Part shown: positions 15,512 to 24,166 of the stretch, piece by piece
Numbering within the stretch: position 1 is the stretch's first letter
How the letters are laid out: the number at the start of each line of letters is the position of its first letter
Assembly: GCA_023428905.1 (NCBI GenBank)
Contig: JAEYWP010000025.1
Location: 3,302 to 67,301 of the forward strand
Source of the DNA: Verrucomicrobiota bacterium
Lineage (GTDB): Bacteria; Verrucomicrobiota; Verrucomicrobiia; Opitutales; Opitutaceae
Direction: 5' to 3'
DNA: 64,000 nt
Notes under the pieces: model-generated
Told to the model about the DNA's origin: nothing
Database searches by the model: none
What the model saw: only the letters and a program-made list of their open reading frames with translations
Translations under genes and position numbers: made by a program

Positions 15512-18033
15512 GGTTTATCCTGCGCATGGCCTGGCGGGATTCACGACGCTCAAGGCGTCGGCTGATCCTGTATTCGCTTTCCGTGGTGCTCGGGATCGCG
15601 GCCCTGGTGGCCATCGGCTCCTTCACCGCCAACCTCCGCCAGGCGATTGAGGACCAGGCGAAAACCCTGCTCGGTGCGGACATCGCGGTGACGACCCGCG
15701 AAACCCTGTCACCCGCAGTGGAGGCGAGTCTCCGCGGCCTCGGAGGCGAGCAGGCGTCCGAGGTCACATTCGCCTCGATGGCGGTGTTTCCGCAAAGCGG
15801 GGGGCAGACGCGGCTGGTCACGATCCGCGCCCTCGAGGGAGGGTATCCTTTTTATGGCGACGTGACGACCGAGCCGGCGGGTGCGAGGGCAACGCTGGGG
15901 GGAAGTGTTTCCGCCCTCGTGGAGGAGACCCTCCTGGCGCAGTTTGGCGCCGCGGTGGGAGATCCGATCCAGCTCGGCCGCACCACCTTCACCATCGCCG
16001 GGGCATTAAAGAAGATTCCCGGCGATTCCGCGGCGGTGGCCATGCTTTCGCCCAGGGTGGTGATCTTGCGCCAGCACCTGGCTGACACCGGGCTGATCGG
16101 CCCGGGCAGCCTGGTGCGTTACCGCACCTATGTGAAGCTGCCGCCGGGCGCGGACGCAGAGGCCCTGGTATCCGGGCTGCGCGAGCGGTACCGAACAGAG
16201 CGGCTCGGGTTCGACACCATCGAGGAGCGCAAGCGGGAGCTTGGGCAGAGCCTGAAGAACGTGTACGCGTTCCTCAGTCTGATCGGCTTTGTCTCGCTCT
16301 TCCTCGGCGGCATCGGCGTGGCCAGCGCAATCTCGGTGTACGTGCGGCAGAAGGTGCCGACGGTGGCGGTGCTGCGGTGCCTCGGGGCGACCTCGCGACA
16401 GGGTTTTGGTGTGTACCTCACCCAAGGCATCGCCCTCGGGGTGATCGGCGCGGTCGTGGGGGCGGCGCTCGGCATCGGTGTGCAGTTGTTGCTCCCCTTG
16501 GTGGTGAAGGGGCTCATGCCGGTCGACGTGACCTTTTTCATCTCCTGGCCCGCCGTGCTGCGCGGCATGGGCGCGGGCATGTTTATCTGTGTCGTCTTCA
16601 CCACCCTGCCGCTCCTGACGGTGCGCCGCATCTCGCCGCTGCTGGCGTTGCGCTCCGCCTTTGTGGAAGAGAACCGGCGCCCCGACCTCTGGCGCTGGGC
16701 GCTCTACGGCCTGATCGGTATCGCGGTGGTGGGTTTTGCCGTCTGGCAGACGGACAATTGGCAGGTGGGGCTGGGTTTTGCCGGTGGCCTGCTGGTGACG
16801 CTGCTGATTCTGGCTGGTGTAGCCCGCCTCGTCTCGTGGCTCGCCCGGCGCTTCCTCGCCCGCGGGCTGCCCTACGTCTGGCGGCAGGGTATCGCCAACC
16901 TGCACCGCCCCAACAATCGCACGGTGCTGCTGCTGGTATCCCTGGGACTGGGAACCTTTCTCCTGCTGATCCTCGGTCTGGCGCGTGAAACACTTCTGGA
17001 GCAGATCCGCGGTCGCGGAGCCGGGGACCGTCCCAACCTGCTGTTTTTCGACATTCAGGATGACCAGATCGACGGCGTGAACCGCAGCCTGAAGGAGGCA
17101 GGGGCTCCGGCGCGGGCCCAGGCGCCCATCGTCACGATGCGGATGCAGTCCTGGAAGGGGCGCCCGATCGAGGAGGTGCTCCAGGACAAATCGCTGCCGA
17201 TTCCCGTCTGGACCCTGCGGCGGGAGTATCGCTCGACCTTCCGCGATGGCCTGACCTCCACCGAGACGCTGGCCTCGGGTGACTTCACCGCGAGGGTCGA
17301 TGCGGATACATCTCCGGTGCCGATTTCCATTGAACAGGGCATCGCTCGCGACTTGCAGCTTGGCCTTGGGGACGAGGTGGTCTGGGACGTGCAGGGCGTG
17401 CCGGTGGCCTCGCGCATCACCAGTATCCGGACGGTGGACTGGCAGCGGCTCCAGCCGAATTTCTTCGTGGTCTTCCCCGCCGGCGTTTTGGAGGGGGCGC
17501 CCAAGTTTCACGTGGTGGCCGCCCGCGCCGGCACGCCCGCGGAATCAGCCCGCCTGCAGCAGCGAATTGTCCGCGAATTTCCCAATGTCTCCGCGGTGGA
17601 CCTTGCCCTCATCCTGCAGACCCTCGATGGCATCTTCAGCAAGGTGGAGTTCGTGATCCGTTTTATGGCGCTGTTCACCGTTGCAACGGGCGGGCTTGTC
17701 CTCGCTGGAGCGGTCCTGACTGGACGCTTCCAGCGGATCCGCGAGGCGGTGCTGCTGCGGACGCTCGGCGCCACCCGCCGCCAGCTGGTCCGCATTCAGC
17801 TCGCCGAATACGCGGTGCTGGGTGCACTGGCCGCAGTGACCGGCGGTTTGCTGGCGTTCGGCGGTAACGCCCTTATCGCCGCCTTTGTCTTCGAAGTCCC
17901 CGTGGTGGCGCCGATCGGGTTGCTCGTCACGGCGGTGGTCGGGATCACCGGTCTGACGGTCCTGGTCGGCATGCTCGCGAACCGGGGCGTGGCGACCCAC
18001 CCCCCGCTGGAGGTTCTGCGCCAGGAAACCTAG
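15508..18033 (+). CDS. ABC transporter permease (YbbP-like, two FtsX domains)
   Basis: An 841-aa membrane protein with an N-terminal helix (about 20-40), a periplasmic domain, a three-helix FtsX-type block (about 250-375), a further helix pair near 395-440, another anchor near 475-490, a second periplasmic region and a final FtsX block (about 710-830). This ten-helix, duplicated layout is that of YbbP-type permeases rather than four-helix MacB. The ATG lies inside the ATPase stop codon. Together with YbbA it likely exports or extracts hydrophobic or lipid-linked molecules, in line with its divergent esterase neighbour; this is inference. Confidence 0.9.
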   Translation: MRFILRMAWRDSRRSRRRLILYSLSVVLGIAALVAIGSFTANLRQAIEDQAKTLLGADIAVTTRETLSPAVEASLRGLGGEQASEVTFASMAVFPQSGGQTRLVTIRALEGGYPFYGDVTTEPAGARATLGGSVSALVEETLLAQFGAAVGDPIQLGRTTFTIAGALKKIPGDSAAVAMLSPRVVILRQHLADTGLIGPGSLVRYRTYVKLPPGADAEALVSGLRERYRTERLGFDTIEERKRELGQSLKNVYAFLSLIGFVSLFLGGIGVASAISVYVRQKVPTVAVLRCLGATSRQGFGVYLTQGIALGVIGAVVGAALGIGVQLLLPLVVKGLMPVDVTFFISWPAVLRGMGAGMFICVVFTTLPLLTVRRISPLLALRSAFVEENRRPDLWRWALYGLIGIAVVGFAVWQTDNWQVGLGFAGGLLVTLLILAGVARLVSWLARRFLARGLPYVWRQGIANLHRPNNRTVLLLVSLGLGTFLLLILGLARETLLEQIRGRGAGDRPNLLFFDIQDDQIDGVNRSLKEAGAPARAQAPIVTMRMQSWKGRPIEEVLQDKSLPIPVWTLRREYRSTFRDGLTSTETLASGDFTARVDADTSPVPISIEQGIARDLQLGLGDEVVWDVQGVPVASRITSIRTVDWQRLQPNFFVVFPAGVLEGAPKFHVVAARAGTPAESARLQQRIVREFPNVSAVDLALILQTLDGIFSKVEFVIRFMALFTVATGGLVLAGAVLTGRFQRIREAVLLRTLGATRRQLVRIQLAEYAVLGALAAVTGGLLAFGGNALIAAFVFEVPVVAPIGLLVTAVVGITGLTVLVGMLANRGVATHPPLEVLRQET

Positions 18034-18110
18034 CCTGCCGGACGGTCCGTCCCGCGCGGGCGCTTTGGGTCTTGTCGCGCCGCCGGGCGCTGCGGTTAAC
18101 TAGTCCCTTT

Positions 18111-18605
18111 ATGTCCCGTAACGTCGTCACTTTTCATTATACCCTCCGCGATCCCGAGGGTCGCCTGATTGATACCTCGGCCGGCGGTGCGCCAATCAGC
18201 TATCTCGAGGGTGCTGGGCAGATCATCGACGGGCTGGACGAGCAACTGCGTGGCGTTCCCGCCGGCACCAAGACCAAGGTCGAGGTGCCCGCGCGCAAGG
18301 CCTACGGCGAGCGTGACGAAGCGCAGGTGCAGAAGGTCCTGCGGGCACTGCTTCCGGTTGAAGGCGAACTCAAGATCGGGGACCAGTTCCAGGCCGGACC
18401 CGACCCCTACGCCCCGATCGTCACCGTTTGCGGTATCGAAGGGGACGAGGTCTTGCTGGACGCCAACCATCCCCTCGCTGGAGTCGATCTCACCTTCGAG
18501 GTGGAGATCGTCGGCGTGCGTGCCTCGACTGCCGAAGAAGAGGCGCATGGCCACGTGCATCAGGGCGGCTGCGGCTGCGGCGGCAACGGTCAGTGCAAGG
18601 AGTGA
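18111..18605 (+). CDS. slyD: FKBP-type peptidyl-prolyl isomerase, SlyD-like
   Basis: A 164-aa cytoplasmic prolyl isomerase and chaperone. Residues 1-70 and 120-145 form the FKBP core (VVTFHYTLRDPEGRLIDTS, IIDGLDEQLRGVPAG, VEVPARKAYGERDE), split by an insert-in-flap chaperone domain as in SlyD (about 70-125, with LDANHPLAG). The tail HGHVHQGGCGCGGNGQC is short but rich in His and Cys, as in metal-binding SlyD proteins that help nickel enzymes. The ATG at 18111 gives the standard N-terminus. The glucokinase gene follows 10 bases later. Confidence 0.92.
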   Translation: MSRNVVTFHYTLRDPEGRLIDTSAGGAPISYLEGAGQIIDGLDEQLRGVPAGTKTKVEVPARKAYGERDEAQVQKVLRALLPVEGELKIGDQFQAGPDPYAPIVTVCGIEGDEVLLDANHPLAGVDLTFEVEIVGVRASTAEEEAHGHVHQGGCGCGGNGQCKE

Positions 18606-18615
18606 CCTTCGGCCC

Positions 18616-19350
18616 ATGAAGATCCTCGGCATCGATATCGGCGGCTCCGCCCTCAAGGGGGCGCCGGTGGACACCCAGTCAGGCAAACTGCTCGCGGAGC
18701 GCTTTCGGGTGGAGACGCCGGCGAAGGCTTCCCCCAACGAAATGGCCGCGATGGTCGCCCAGATCGCGGCCCATTTCCGGTGGAAGGGTCCCATCGGAGT
18801 GGGTTTTCCCGGCGTCGTGCAGGAGTCCGTGGCCCGAACCGCGGCCAATCTCGACCGGCGCTTTATCGACTGTGACCTGGCCGCTCTTTTTTCGAAGGCC
18901 ACCGGCTGCCGTGTTTCCGCCACGAACGATGCTGATGCGGCCGGTTTTGCGGAAATGACCTTTGGCGCCGGTCAGGGTCACCAGGGTGTTGTCCTGCTCC
19001 TCACCTTGGGAACCGGCGTGGGTTCGGCACTTTTCTACAACGGCGTGCTCTTTCCCAACAGTGAACTCGGCCACCTGCCGATGCGCGGCCGGGCCGCTGA
19101 GAAACGGGTCGCCGCTTCCGTCCGCTCCGCCCAGGGGCTGGGGTGGAAGGAGTGGGGCACACGGCTGGATGAATACCTGGCAGTGCTCGAGATGCTGCTC
19201 TGGCCGGAGTTGATCATCCTCGGCGGCGGGGTCAGTGCGAAGAGCGACAAGTTTTTCAAATACCTGAAGCGGCGGACGCCGGTGGTGCCCGCCGAATTCC
19301 TGAATGAGGCGGGGATTGTCGGGGCGGCGATGGCCGTGCCGAAGCGTTGA
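18616..19350 (+). CDS. ppgK: Polyphosphate glucokinase (ROK family)
   Basis: A 244-aa ROK-family sugar kinase. It starts with the phosphate-binding motif LGIDIGGSALKGAPVDT, has VGFPGVV in the first domain, NDADAAGFAE with the catalytic Asp, and LLTLGTGVGSALF for nucleotide or polyphosphate binding. The absence of the zinc-binding CxCGxxGC motif, the short length and the NSELGHLP segment match polyphosphate-dependent glucokinases rather than NagC-like repressors. It would phosphorylate glucose using polyphosphate or ATP. It lies between slyD and the oxidoreductase in a likely operon. Confidence 0.85.
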   Translation: MKILGIDIGGSALKGAPVDTQSGKLLAERFRVETPAKASPNEMAAMVAQIAAHFRWKGPIGVGFPGVVQESVARTAANLDRRFIDCDLAALFSKATGCRVSATNDADAAGFAEMTFGAGQGHQGVVLLLTLGTGVGSALFYNGVLFPNSELGHLPMRGRAAEKRVAASVRSAQGLGWKEWGTRLDEYLAVLEMLLWPELIILGGGVSAKSDKFFKYLKRRTPVVPAEFLNEAGIVGAAMAVPKR

Positions 19351-19368
19351 GTGGTGGTACGTCGCCCG

Positions 19369-20349
19369 ATGTCCGCGTCCGTGTGTGTCCTCGGCCAGGG
19401 CCTGGCCGGCTCCCTTCTTGCCTGGGAGCTGATGCGCCGGGGGTTGCCGGTTGAGCTGCGCGACTGCGGCGCGCACCGCTCCTCCAGCGTCGGCGCCGGT
19501 ATCATTAATCCAATTACAGGGCAGCGCCTGGTGGCGAGCTGGAGGGTGGGGGAATCCCTGCCGCTCGCCCTGCGGGTGTATCGCGAGTTGGAGAACACCC
19601 TGGGACGCCGCCTGGTGGAGCCGTTCCGCGTCTGGCGGACCTTCGCGACGCCGCGCGAGCGCGAGACCGCCCTGCGCAAGGCCGCCGCCGGCGAACTCGC
19701 CCCGTATGTGACGGAGGTGGGGGAGGAGGGGCTATGGATCGAGGGTGCGTACCGGGTGGATACACGGACCCTGGTGGAGGCCCTGGGTGAGCGTTTCCGC
19801 GCCTCCGGCATCCTTCGTGAAGGCACCGCCGCCGAACTCAGTCCGGACCCCGACGGTGGCACCATCGTCATCCGTGCCATCGGGGCGGGTGAGGTCGGGT
19901 TGCCCGAGTCGGCGCGGCTCGGTCTGCGCCTGGTCAGGGGCGAGATTCTTGCGGTGCGATCCCATCGCATCCGACCCGGCGTGATCCTGAACCGCGGTCA
20001 CTGGGTGCTCCCGGTGGATTCGGGCATCGCTCGTGTCGGAGCCACGTTTGAGGTGGATCGTGCCGACCTGGCGGTGACGGCCGCGGCGCGTGAGGTGTTG
20101 ACCGAATCGGCTGTGGCTCAGTTGGGCGGACCGGTCGAGGTCGCCGAACAGGTCGCGGGCCTGCGCGTCACCACGCCTGACAAACGCCCCGTGGTGGGCT
20201 GGCTCGATTCGGGCCGCAAACTCGGGCTGCTCAACGGACTCGGTTCCAAGGGGGCGCTCCTGGCGCCGGTCTTGGCGGCGCAGTGGGCGGACCACCTGGC
20301 GGAGGGGGTGGCGTTCGATCCCGCGGTGGACCCGGCCCGTTTCCGCTGA
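19369..20349 (+). CDS. FAD-dependent oxidoreductase (DAO family)
   Basis: A 326-aa flavoprotein with an N-terminal dinucleotide-binding motif (VLGQGLAGSLLAWEL), a GAGIINPITGQRLV segment that occurs in DAO-fold oxidases such as ThiO and the MnmC C-terminal domain, and a C-terminal FAD contact with GLRVTTPDKRPVVG. The ATG at 19369 is taken as start; an in-frame GTG at 19351 would begin directly after the ppgK stop. Substrate specificity cannot be read from the sequence; an amine or amino acid is the family expectation. It ends the slyD-ppgK group. Confidence 0.82.
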   Translation: MSASVCVLGQGLAGSLLAWELMRRGLPVELRDCGAHRSSSVGAGIINPITGQRLVASWRVGESLPLALRVYRELENTLGRRLVEPFRVWRTFATPRERETALRKAAAGELAPYVTEVGEEGLWIEGAYRVDTRTLVEALGERFRASGILREGTAAELSPDPDGGTIVIRAIGAGEVGLPESARLGLRLVRGEILAVRSHRIRPGVILNRGHWVLPVDSGIARVGATFEVDRADLAVTAAAREVLTESAVAQLGGPVEVAEQVAGLRVTTPDKRPVVGWLDSGRKLGLLNGLGSKGALLAPVLAAQWADHLAEGVAFDPAVDPARFR

Positions 20350-20460
20350 CGGCGGCCGGTCGCACCTTGCCGGCCTCTTGCCGCAAGGGAGGGACGGTTG
20401 GGCGCAGGGGTGAGCTTAACGCTTGAAGGGTTGGGGCCGCTCGCGAAGAACGGGCGCCGC

Positions 20461-21534
20461 ATGCAGAGCCGCCGCGCCAAAGGAATGACCTTGCTCGCCG
20501 TCTGGGCGTTTGTCGGCTTCGTCCTCTCGGCGGAGGTCTACTTCAATCTCCGCGTCCGCGAACCGGACGTCTCTTTCGGGGCGGTGGCGATGCCCCAGTA
20601 CCTCCGCGTCGTGTATTGGGCCGCTCTCACGCCCATGGTCACCCGGCTGCGCCGGCTTGTCCCGCTCCACCGCGGACGCTGGGCCGGTGGCATCGCCTTT
20701 CATCTCACCGCCAGTTTTTTGGTGATGGCCGCCTTCTTCCTCGGGCGGATGCTCTTCATCCTGCTGCGGGAAGGGGAGTCGATGGCGGGTTTCTGGGAGA
20801 TGGCGCACCGGTCGTTCTTTGGCCGCAACATCATCGACATGGCCTTTTATTGGGCGGTGATCGCCTTCGGCCACATGCAGCAGCTCCAGCAGCGCGTGCG
20901 CAACGAGGCGGTCAAGGCCGCCCAGCTGGAGTCGCGGCTGATGGAGACGGAGCTCAAGGCGCTCAAGCAGCAGCTCCACCCGCATTTTCTCTTCAACACC
21001 CTGAACACCATCGCGGTCCTGGTGCGGGAAAAGCGCAACGACGACGCCGTGCAACTGATCGCGAGACTGAGCTCGCTCCTCCGGATGTCGCTCGACGGCA
21101 CCCGCGTGCACGAGGTGACAGTGCGACAGGAGCTCGAGTTCTTGGAACCCTACCTGGAGATCCAGAAGGTGCGTTTCCAGGACCGGTTGACGGTGCGACT
21201 CCGCATCGCCGAGGGCGCCCTGGACGCACGCATCCCCCACATGCTGCTGCAACCGCTGGTGGAGAACGCCATCGTCCACGGGGTGACGGCACGGAGCGAA
21301 CCCGGCACGGTGGAGATCCGGGGGGAGGCGCGAGACGGCGCCCTCCACCTCGAAGTGAGGGACGACGGGCCCGGTTTTGCCCATCCACCGGGGGGGCGGG
21401 TGCGCGAGGGTATCGGGATATCAAATACGAGGGAGAGACTGGCCAAGCTTTACGGCGCCCGGTGCCAGTTGTTGCTCCGCAGTGAACGCTCCGGTGGCGC
21501 CTGCGTTCAGGTGGTCCTTCCTTTCCGCACATGA
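20461..21534 (+). CDS. LytS/YehU-type sensor histidine kinase
   Basis: A 357-aa membrane kinase. The N-terminal half has four hydrophobic segments (about 10-30, 45-60, 75-100, 125-145). A coiled segment leads to the His_kinase (PF06580-type) box LHPHFLFNTLNTIAV with the phospho-accepting His probably H175. The HATPase region carries PLVENAIVHG and DDGPGF plus GIGISNTRERL. The ATG at 20461 is chosen; TTG 20398 and GTG 20410 are also in frame but lengthen it without adding a domain. It is coupled to the response regulator by an ATGA overlap. Confidence 0.9.
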   Translation: MQSRRAKGMTLLAVWAFVGFVLSAEVYFNLRVREPDVSFGAVAMPQYLRVVYWAALTPMVTRLRRLVPLHRGRWAGGIAFHLTASFLVMAAFFLGRMLFILLREGESMAGFWEMAHRSFFGRNIIDMAFYWAVIAFGHMQQLQQRVRNEAVKAAQLESRLMETELKALKQQLHPHFLFNTLNTIAVLVREKRNDDAVQLIARLSSLLRMSLDGTRVHEVTVRQELEFLEPYLEIQKVRFQDRLTVRLRIAEGALDARIPHMLLQPLVENAIVHGVTARSEPGTVEIRGEARDGALHLEVRDDGPGFAHPPGGRVREGIGISNTRERLAKLYGARCQLLLRSERSGGACVQVVLPFRT

Positions 21535-22340
21535 GCGAAGCCTCCGACTCGCTGCGGGTCCTGATCGTTGACGATGAGCCTGCGGCCCGGCGCGGCTTGC
21601 GCCTCCTCCTCGGCGAGCAGCCCGGCTATGTGGTGGTGGGGGAGGCGGCTCATGTCGATGAAGCGGCCGCGGCGGCGCGGGCGTTGCACCCCGATATTCT
21701 CCTGCTGGATGTGCAGATGCCGGGCCGCGACGGTTTCGACCTGCTGCGGATCCTCGGACCCGAGGCGGTGCCGGCGGTGATCTTCATCACCGCCTATGAC
21801 GAGCATGCGGTGCGGGCGTTTGAGGTGAATGCGGTCGACTACCTGCTCAAGCCCTTCGCGGACGCCCGGTTCTACGGCGCGCTTGCCCGGGCGCGCGAGA
21901 CGGTGCGTCAGCGGCGGACCGGCGCAGTGAATGAACGCCTCAACCGGCTGCTCCTCCATCTTGAGCAGGAGGCGCCCCCAGCTGCCGAAACGCGCGGCAC
22001 CCCTTTCTCGGATCGGATCCTGATCAAATCCTCGGGCGAGATCCTTTTCCTGAAGGTGCAGGACGTGGACTGGGTGGAGGCTGAGGGCGACTACATGGTT
22101 TTTCATGCGGGCGGGAAGTCCCACCTCCTGCGCGAAACCATGTCCCGTCTGGAGGAGCGTCTGGATCCGCGGCGTTTTGTGCGCATCCACCGCTCGACGA
22201 TTGTCAACATCGACCGGGTGCGGAAACTCACCCCGTCATTTGCGGGCGAATACGCGGTGGTGCTGGAGGACGGTACAAAATTGAAACTCAGCCGCAGTTA
22301 TCACGACCGGCTCCAGACCCTTCTCCGGCAGTCCCTCTAG
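21531..22340 (+). CDS. LytTR-family response regulator
   Basis: A 269-aa regulator with a receiver domain at 8-125 (acidic pair D14-E16 region, phospho-accepting D60 in LLLDVQMPGRDG, conserved Lys in YLLKPF) and a C-terminal LytTR DNA-binding domain at about 160-265 (LKVQDVDWVEAEGDYMVFH, RFVRIHRSTIVNIDRV). The ATG overlaps the kinase stop by 4 bases, so kinase and regulator are co-translated. It lies directly upstream of a MacA/MacB-type exporter operon, which is the most obvious candidate target; no LytTR operator was proven. Confidence 0.93.
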   Translation: MSEASDSLRVLIVDDEPAARRGLRLLLGEQPGYVVVGEAAHVDEAAAAARALHPDILLLDVQMPGRDGFDLLRILGPEAVPAVIFITAYDEHAVRAFEVNAVDYLLKPFADARFYGALARARETVRQRRTGAVNERLNRLLLHLEQEAPPAAETRGTPFSDRILIKSSGEILFLKVQDVDWVEAEGDYMVFHAGGKSHLLRETMSRLEERLDPRRFVRIHRSTIVNIDRVRKLTPSFAGEYAVVLEDGTKLKLSRSYHDRLQTLLRQSL

Positions 22341-22770
22341 GTCTGTGGTGACGCGCCGCATCCGTGGATGCCGGAATTGCCCTTCGTTCCACTCTTCCGG
22401 CTGGGCTGCCGTTCGTCACAACTGGCTGTAACTTTCACGGCCGTTCCGTGTTGTAGGGGAATGATCGCAGCACCGGCCCCCGTAGCCGCCCCGTCCCGTT
22501 TGTCCCCGCGTTCGTCGCGCCGGGCAGGCGATTCGTCGCAATACGGTTCACCGGCACGCCGTCGTTCCGCTAAGCCTTTTCCCGTTAGTAGTAGACGTCA
22601 GTTGTGTTGTAGAGGGGCCGTTGTGGGCCCCTCTGCTTTTTTTACTGCTCCGGGGCAGGGAGATGTCAGCGTGGGCGAAGCCCGTGTCGGAGCTGCGAGA
22701 GGGATTATCCACGTGTCCTTGCGTCGTTCCGTGCGCTAGCCAACTCTCCCCGCCTTTCATCCCACTGCCT
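22341..22770 (+). other. Long intergenic region with terminator, upstream of the efflux operon
   Basis: These 430 bases separate the LytTR regulator from the efflux operon. They contain a GCATCC/GGATGC dyad near 22360, TGTAAC at 22427-22432 in a possible promoter region, and a strong terminator at 22611-22643. No convincing coding region is seen. The terminator implies either a long 3' UTR, a small RNA or attenuation. Confidence 0.5.
22611..22643 (+). terminator. Strong intrinsic terminator between regulator and efflux operon
   Basis: A perfect 9-bp stem AGAGGGGCC (22611-22619) with GGCCCCTCT (22626-22634), a 6-base loop, then a run of seven T (22637-22643). It lies 270 bases after the LytTR stop and 128 bases before the efflux operon start. 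Confidence 0.88.
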
Positions 22771-24153
22771 ATGTCGCCCTCGTCGTCGGTTGCCTCCCCG
22801 AGTCCCGCCACTCCGCCTCCCGCCGGTCCGGGACGAAAGAAGTCCAAGCGCAAGTGGATCATCCTGATTGCCGTCGGCGTGCTGCTGGTCGCGATCATCG
22901 CCGGCATGGCGAAGCAGCGGGGAAAAACCCGCGCCACACCCGTGACAACGGAGAAGGCCGCGATCCGCACCATCACCCAGTACGTCACCGCGACCGGCAA
23001 GGTGCAGCCGGACGTGGAGGTGAAGATCACGCCCGAGGTGTCCGGCGAGATCATCGAACTCCCCTTCCGCGAGGGCGCGAAGGTGAAGAAAGGCGACCTT
23101 CTGGTGCGCTTCCGCTCCGACAACTACCGCTACCAGGTCGACCAGCGCGAGGCCGATCTTGCCGCCGCCCGCGCGCAGGCGGTGCAGAGCAAGGCACAGA
23201 TGGAAAAAGCGGAGAGCGATTTCCGGCGCATCAATGAGCTTTACGGCAAGACCCTGCTGCCGGAGTCGGAGTTTGTCTCCGCCCGCACCGGGCTCGACGT
23301 CGCCCGCGCCAACTTCGAGAACGCGCAGGCGCAGATCCGCCGCGCGGAGGGTTTTCTGAAGCAGGCCCAGGATCAGCTGGAGAAAACGACCATATATTCG
23401 CCGATGGACGGCACGGTCAGCGTGCTCAAGACCGAGGTGGGCGAGCGTGTCGCTGCCACCGGCCAGTTCAACGCCATCGAGGTGATGCGCGTCGCCGATC
23501 TCACGGAGATGGAAATACGCGTTGAGGTGAACGAGAACGATGTGGTCAACGTGAAGCTCGGCGACAAGGCCAAGGTCACGGTCGACGCTTATCCCAACCG
23601 GTCCTTCACCGGGCGGGTCACGGAAATCGCGTCCACCGCCACCACCCTGGGCCAGAACACGCAGGAGCAGGTCACCAATTTCGAGGTGAAGATCCGGATT
23701 GAGGACCGCGACCAGACCCTCAAGCCGGGGATGAGCGGCATCGCCGACATCGCCACAAAGACGGTCGAAAACGCCGTCACCGTCCCGATCCAGTCGGTCA
23801 CCGTGCGCAGCCGCGAAGGCGACAAGACAGTGGAGCAGCTGGCGGCGGACCGTGAGAAAGCCACGAAGGAAAAAGGCGGCGAAGGCGCGGCCGAGGCGGT
23901 CAATATCCGCGAGCAGCGCGAGCGTGAGCGCTCCGACCGCGAGGCCCTCCAGCGGATCGTCTTTGTGGTCGACGGAGGCAAGGTGAAGCAGGTCCCGGTG
24001 GAAACCGGCATCTCCGACACCACGCACATGGAGATCAAGTCCGGTGTCGCCGATGGCCAGGAGGTGGTGAGCGGCAGCTTCGCCACCATCACCCGGGTGC
24101 TCAAGGATGGCATGGATGTGAAAGCCGAGGCGCCCCGGAACACGAAGAAGTGA
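22771..24153 (+). CDS. Efflux RND/ABC periplasmic adaptor subunit (MacA-like)
   Basis: A 460-aa membrane fusion protein. One N-terminal transmembrane anchor at about 29-47 is followed by a barrel-sandwich (lipoyl-like) half (ITPEVSGEIIELPFREGAKVKKGDLLVR), a long alpha-hairpin (about 115-200, rich in Ala, Gln and Lys), the second lipoyl half (YSPMDGTVSVLKTEVGERV) and beta-barrel and membrane-proximal domains. A charged insertion rich in Glu, Arg and Lys is present at about 353-395. The ATG at 22771 is used because upstream in-frame codons cross the terminator. It heads an operon with one ATPase and two permeases, so it is a MacA-type adaptor of a tripartite exporter. Confidence 0.92.
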   Translation: MSPSSSVASPSPATPPPAGPGRKKSKRKWIILIAVGVLLVAIIAGMAKQRGKTRATPVTTEKAAIRTITQYVTATGKVQPDVEVKITPEVSGEIIELPFREGAKVKKGDLLVRFRSDNYRYQVDQREADLAAARAQAVQSKAQMEKAESDFRRINELYGKTLLPESEFVSARTGLDVARANFENAQAQIRRAEGFLKQAQDQLEKTTIYSPMDGTVSVLKTEVGERVAATGQFNAIEVMRVADLTEMEIRVEVNENDVVNVKLGDKAKVTVDAYPNRSFTGRVTEIASTATTLGQNTQEQVTNFEVKIRIEDRDQTLKPGMSGIADIATKTVENAVTVPIQSVTVRSREGDKTVEQLAADREKATKEKGGEGAAEAVNIREQRERERSDREALQRIVFVVDGGKVKQVPVETGISDTTHMEIKSGVADGQEVVSGSFATITRVLKDGMDVKAEAPRNTKK

Positions 24154-24166
24154 CCCGCGCTCACCC

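Noticed and set aside
22427..22446. A third ECF-type promoter (TGTAAC ... CGT)
   Set aside because: The spacing is 14 rather than 16 bases, so it does not fit the pattern of the two other sites.
22462..22739. A short frame in the gap before the efflux operon
   Set aside because: It reads straight through the terminator hairpin and T tract, lacks a spaced ribosome binding site and is Arg/Ser-rich like a random GC-rich frame.
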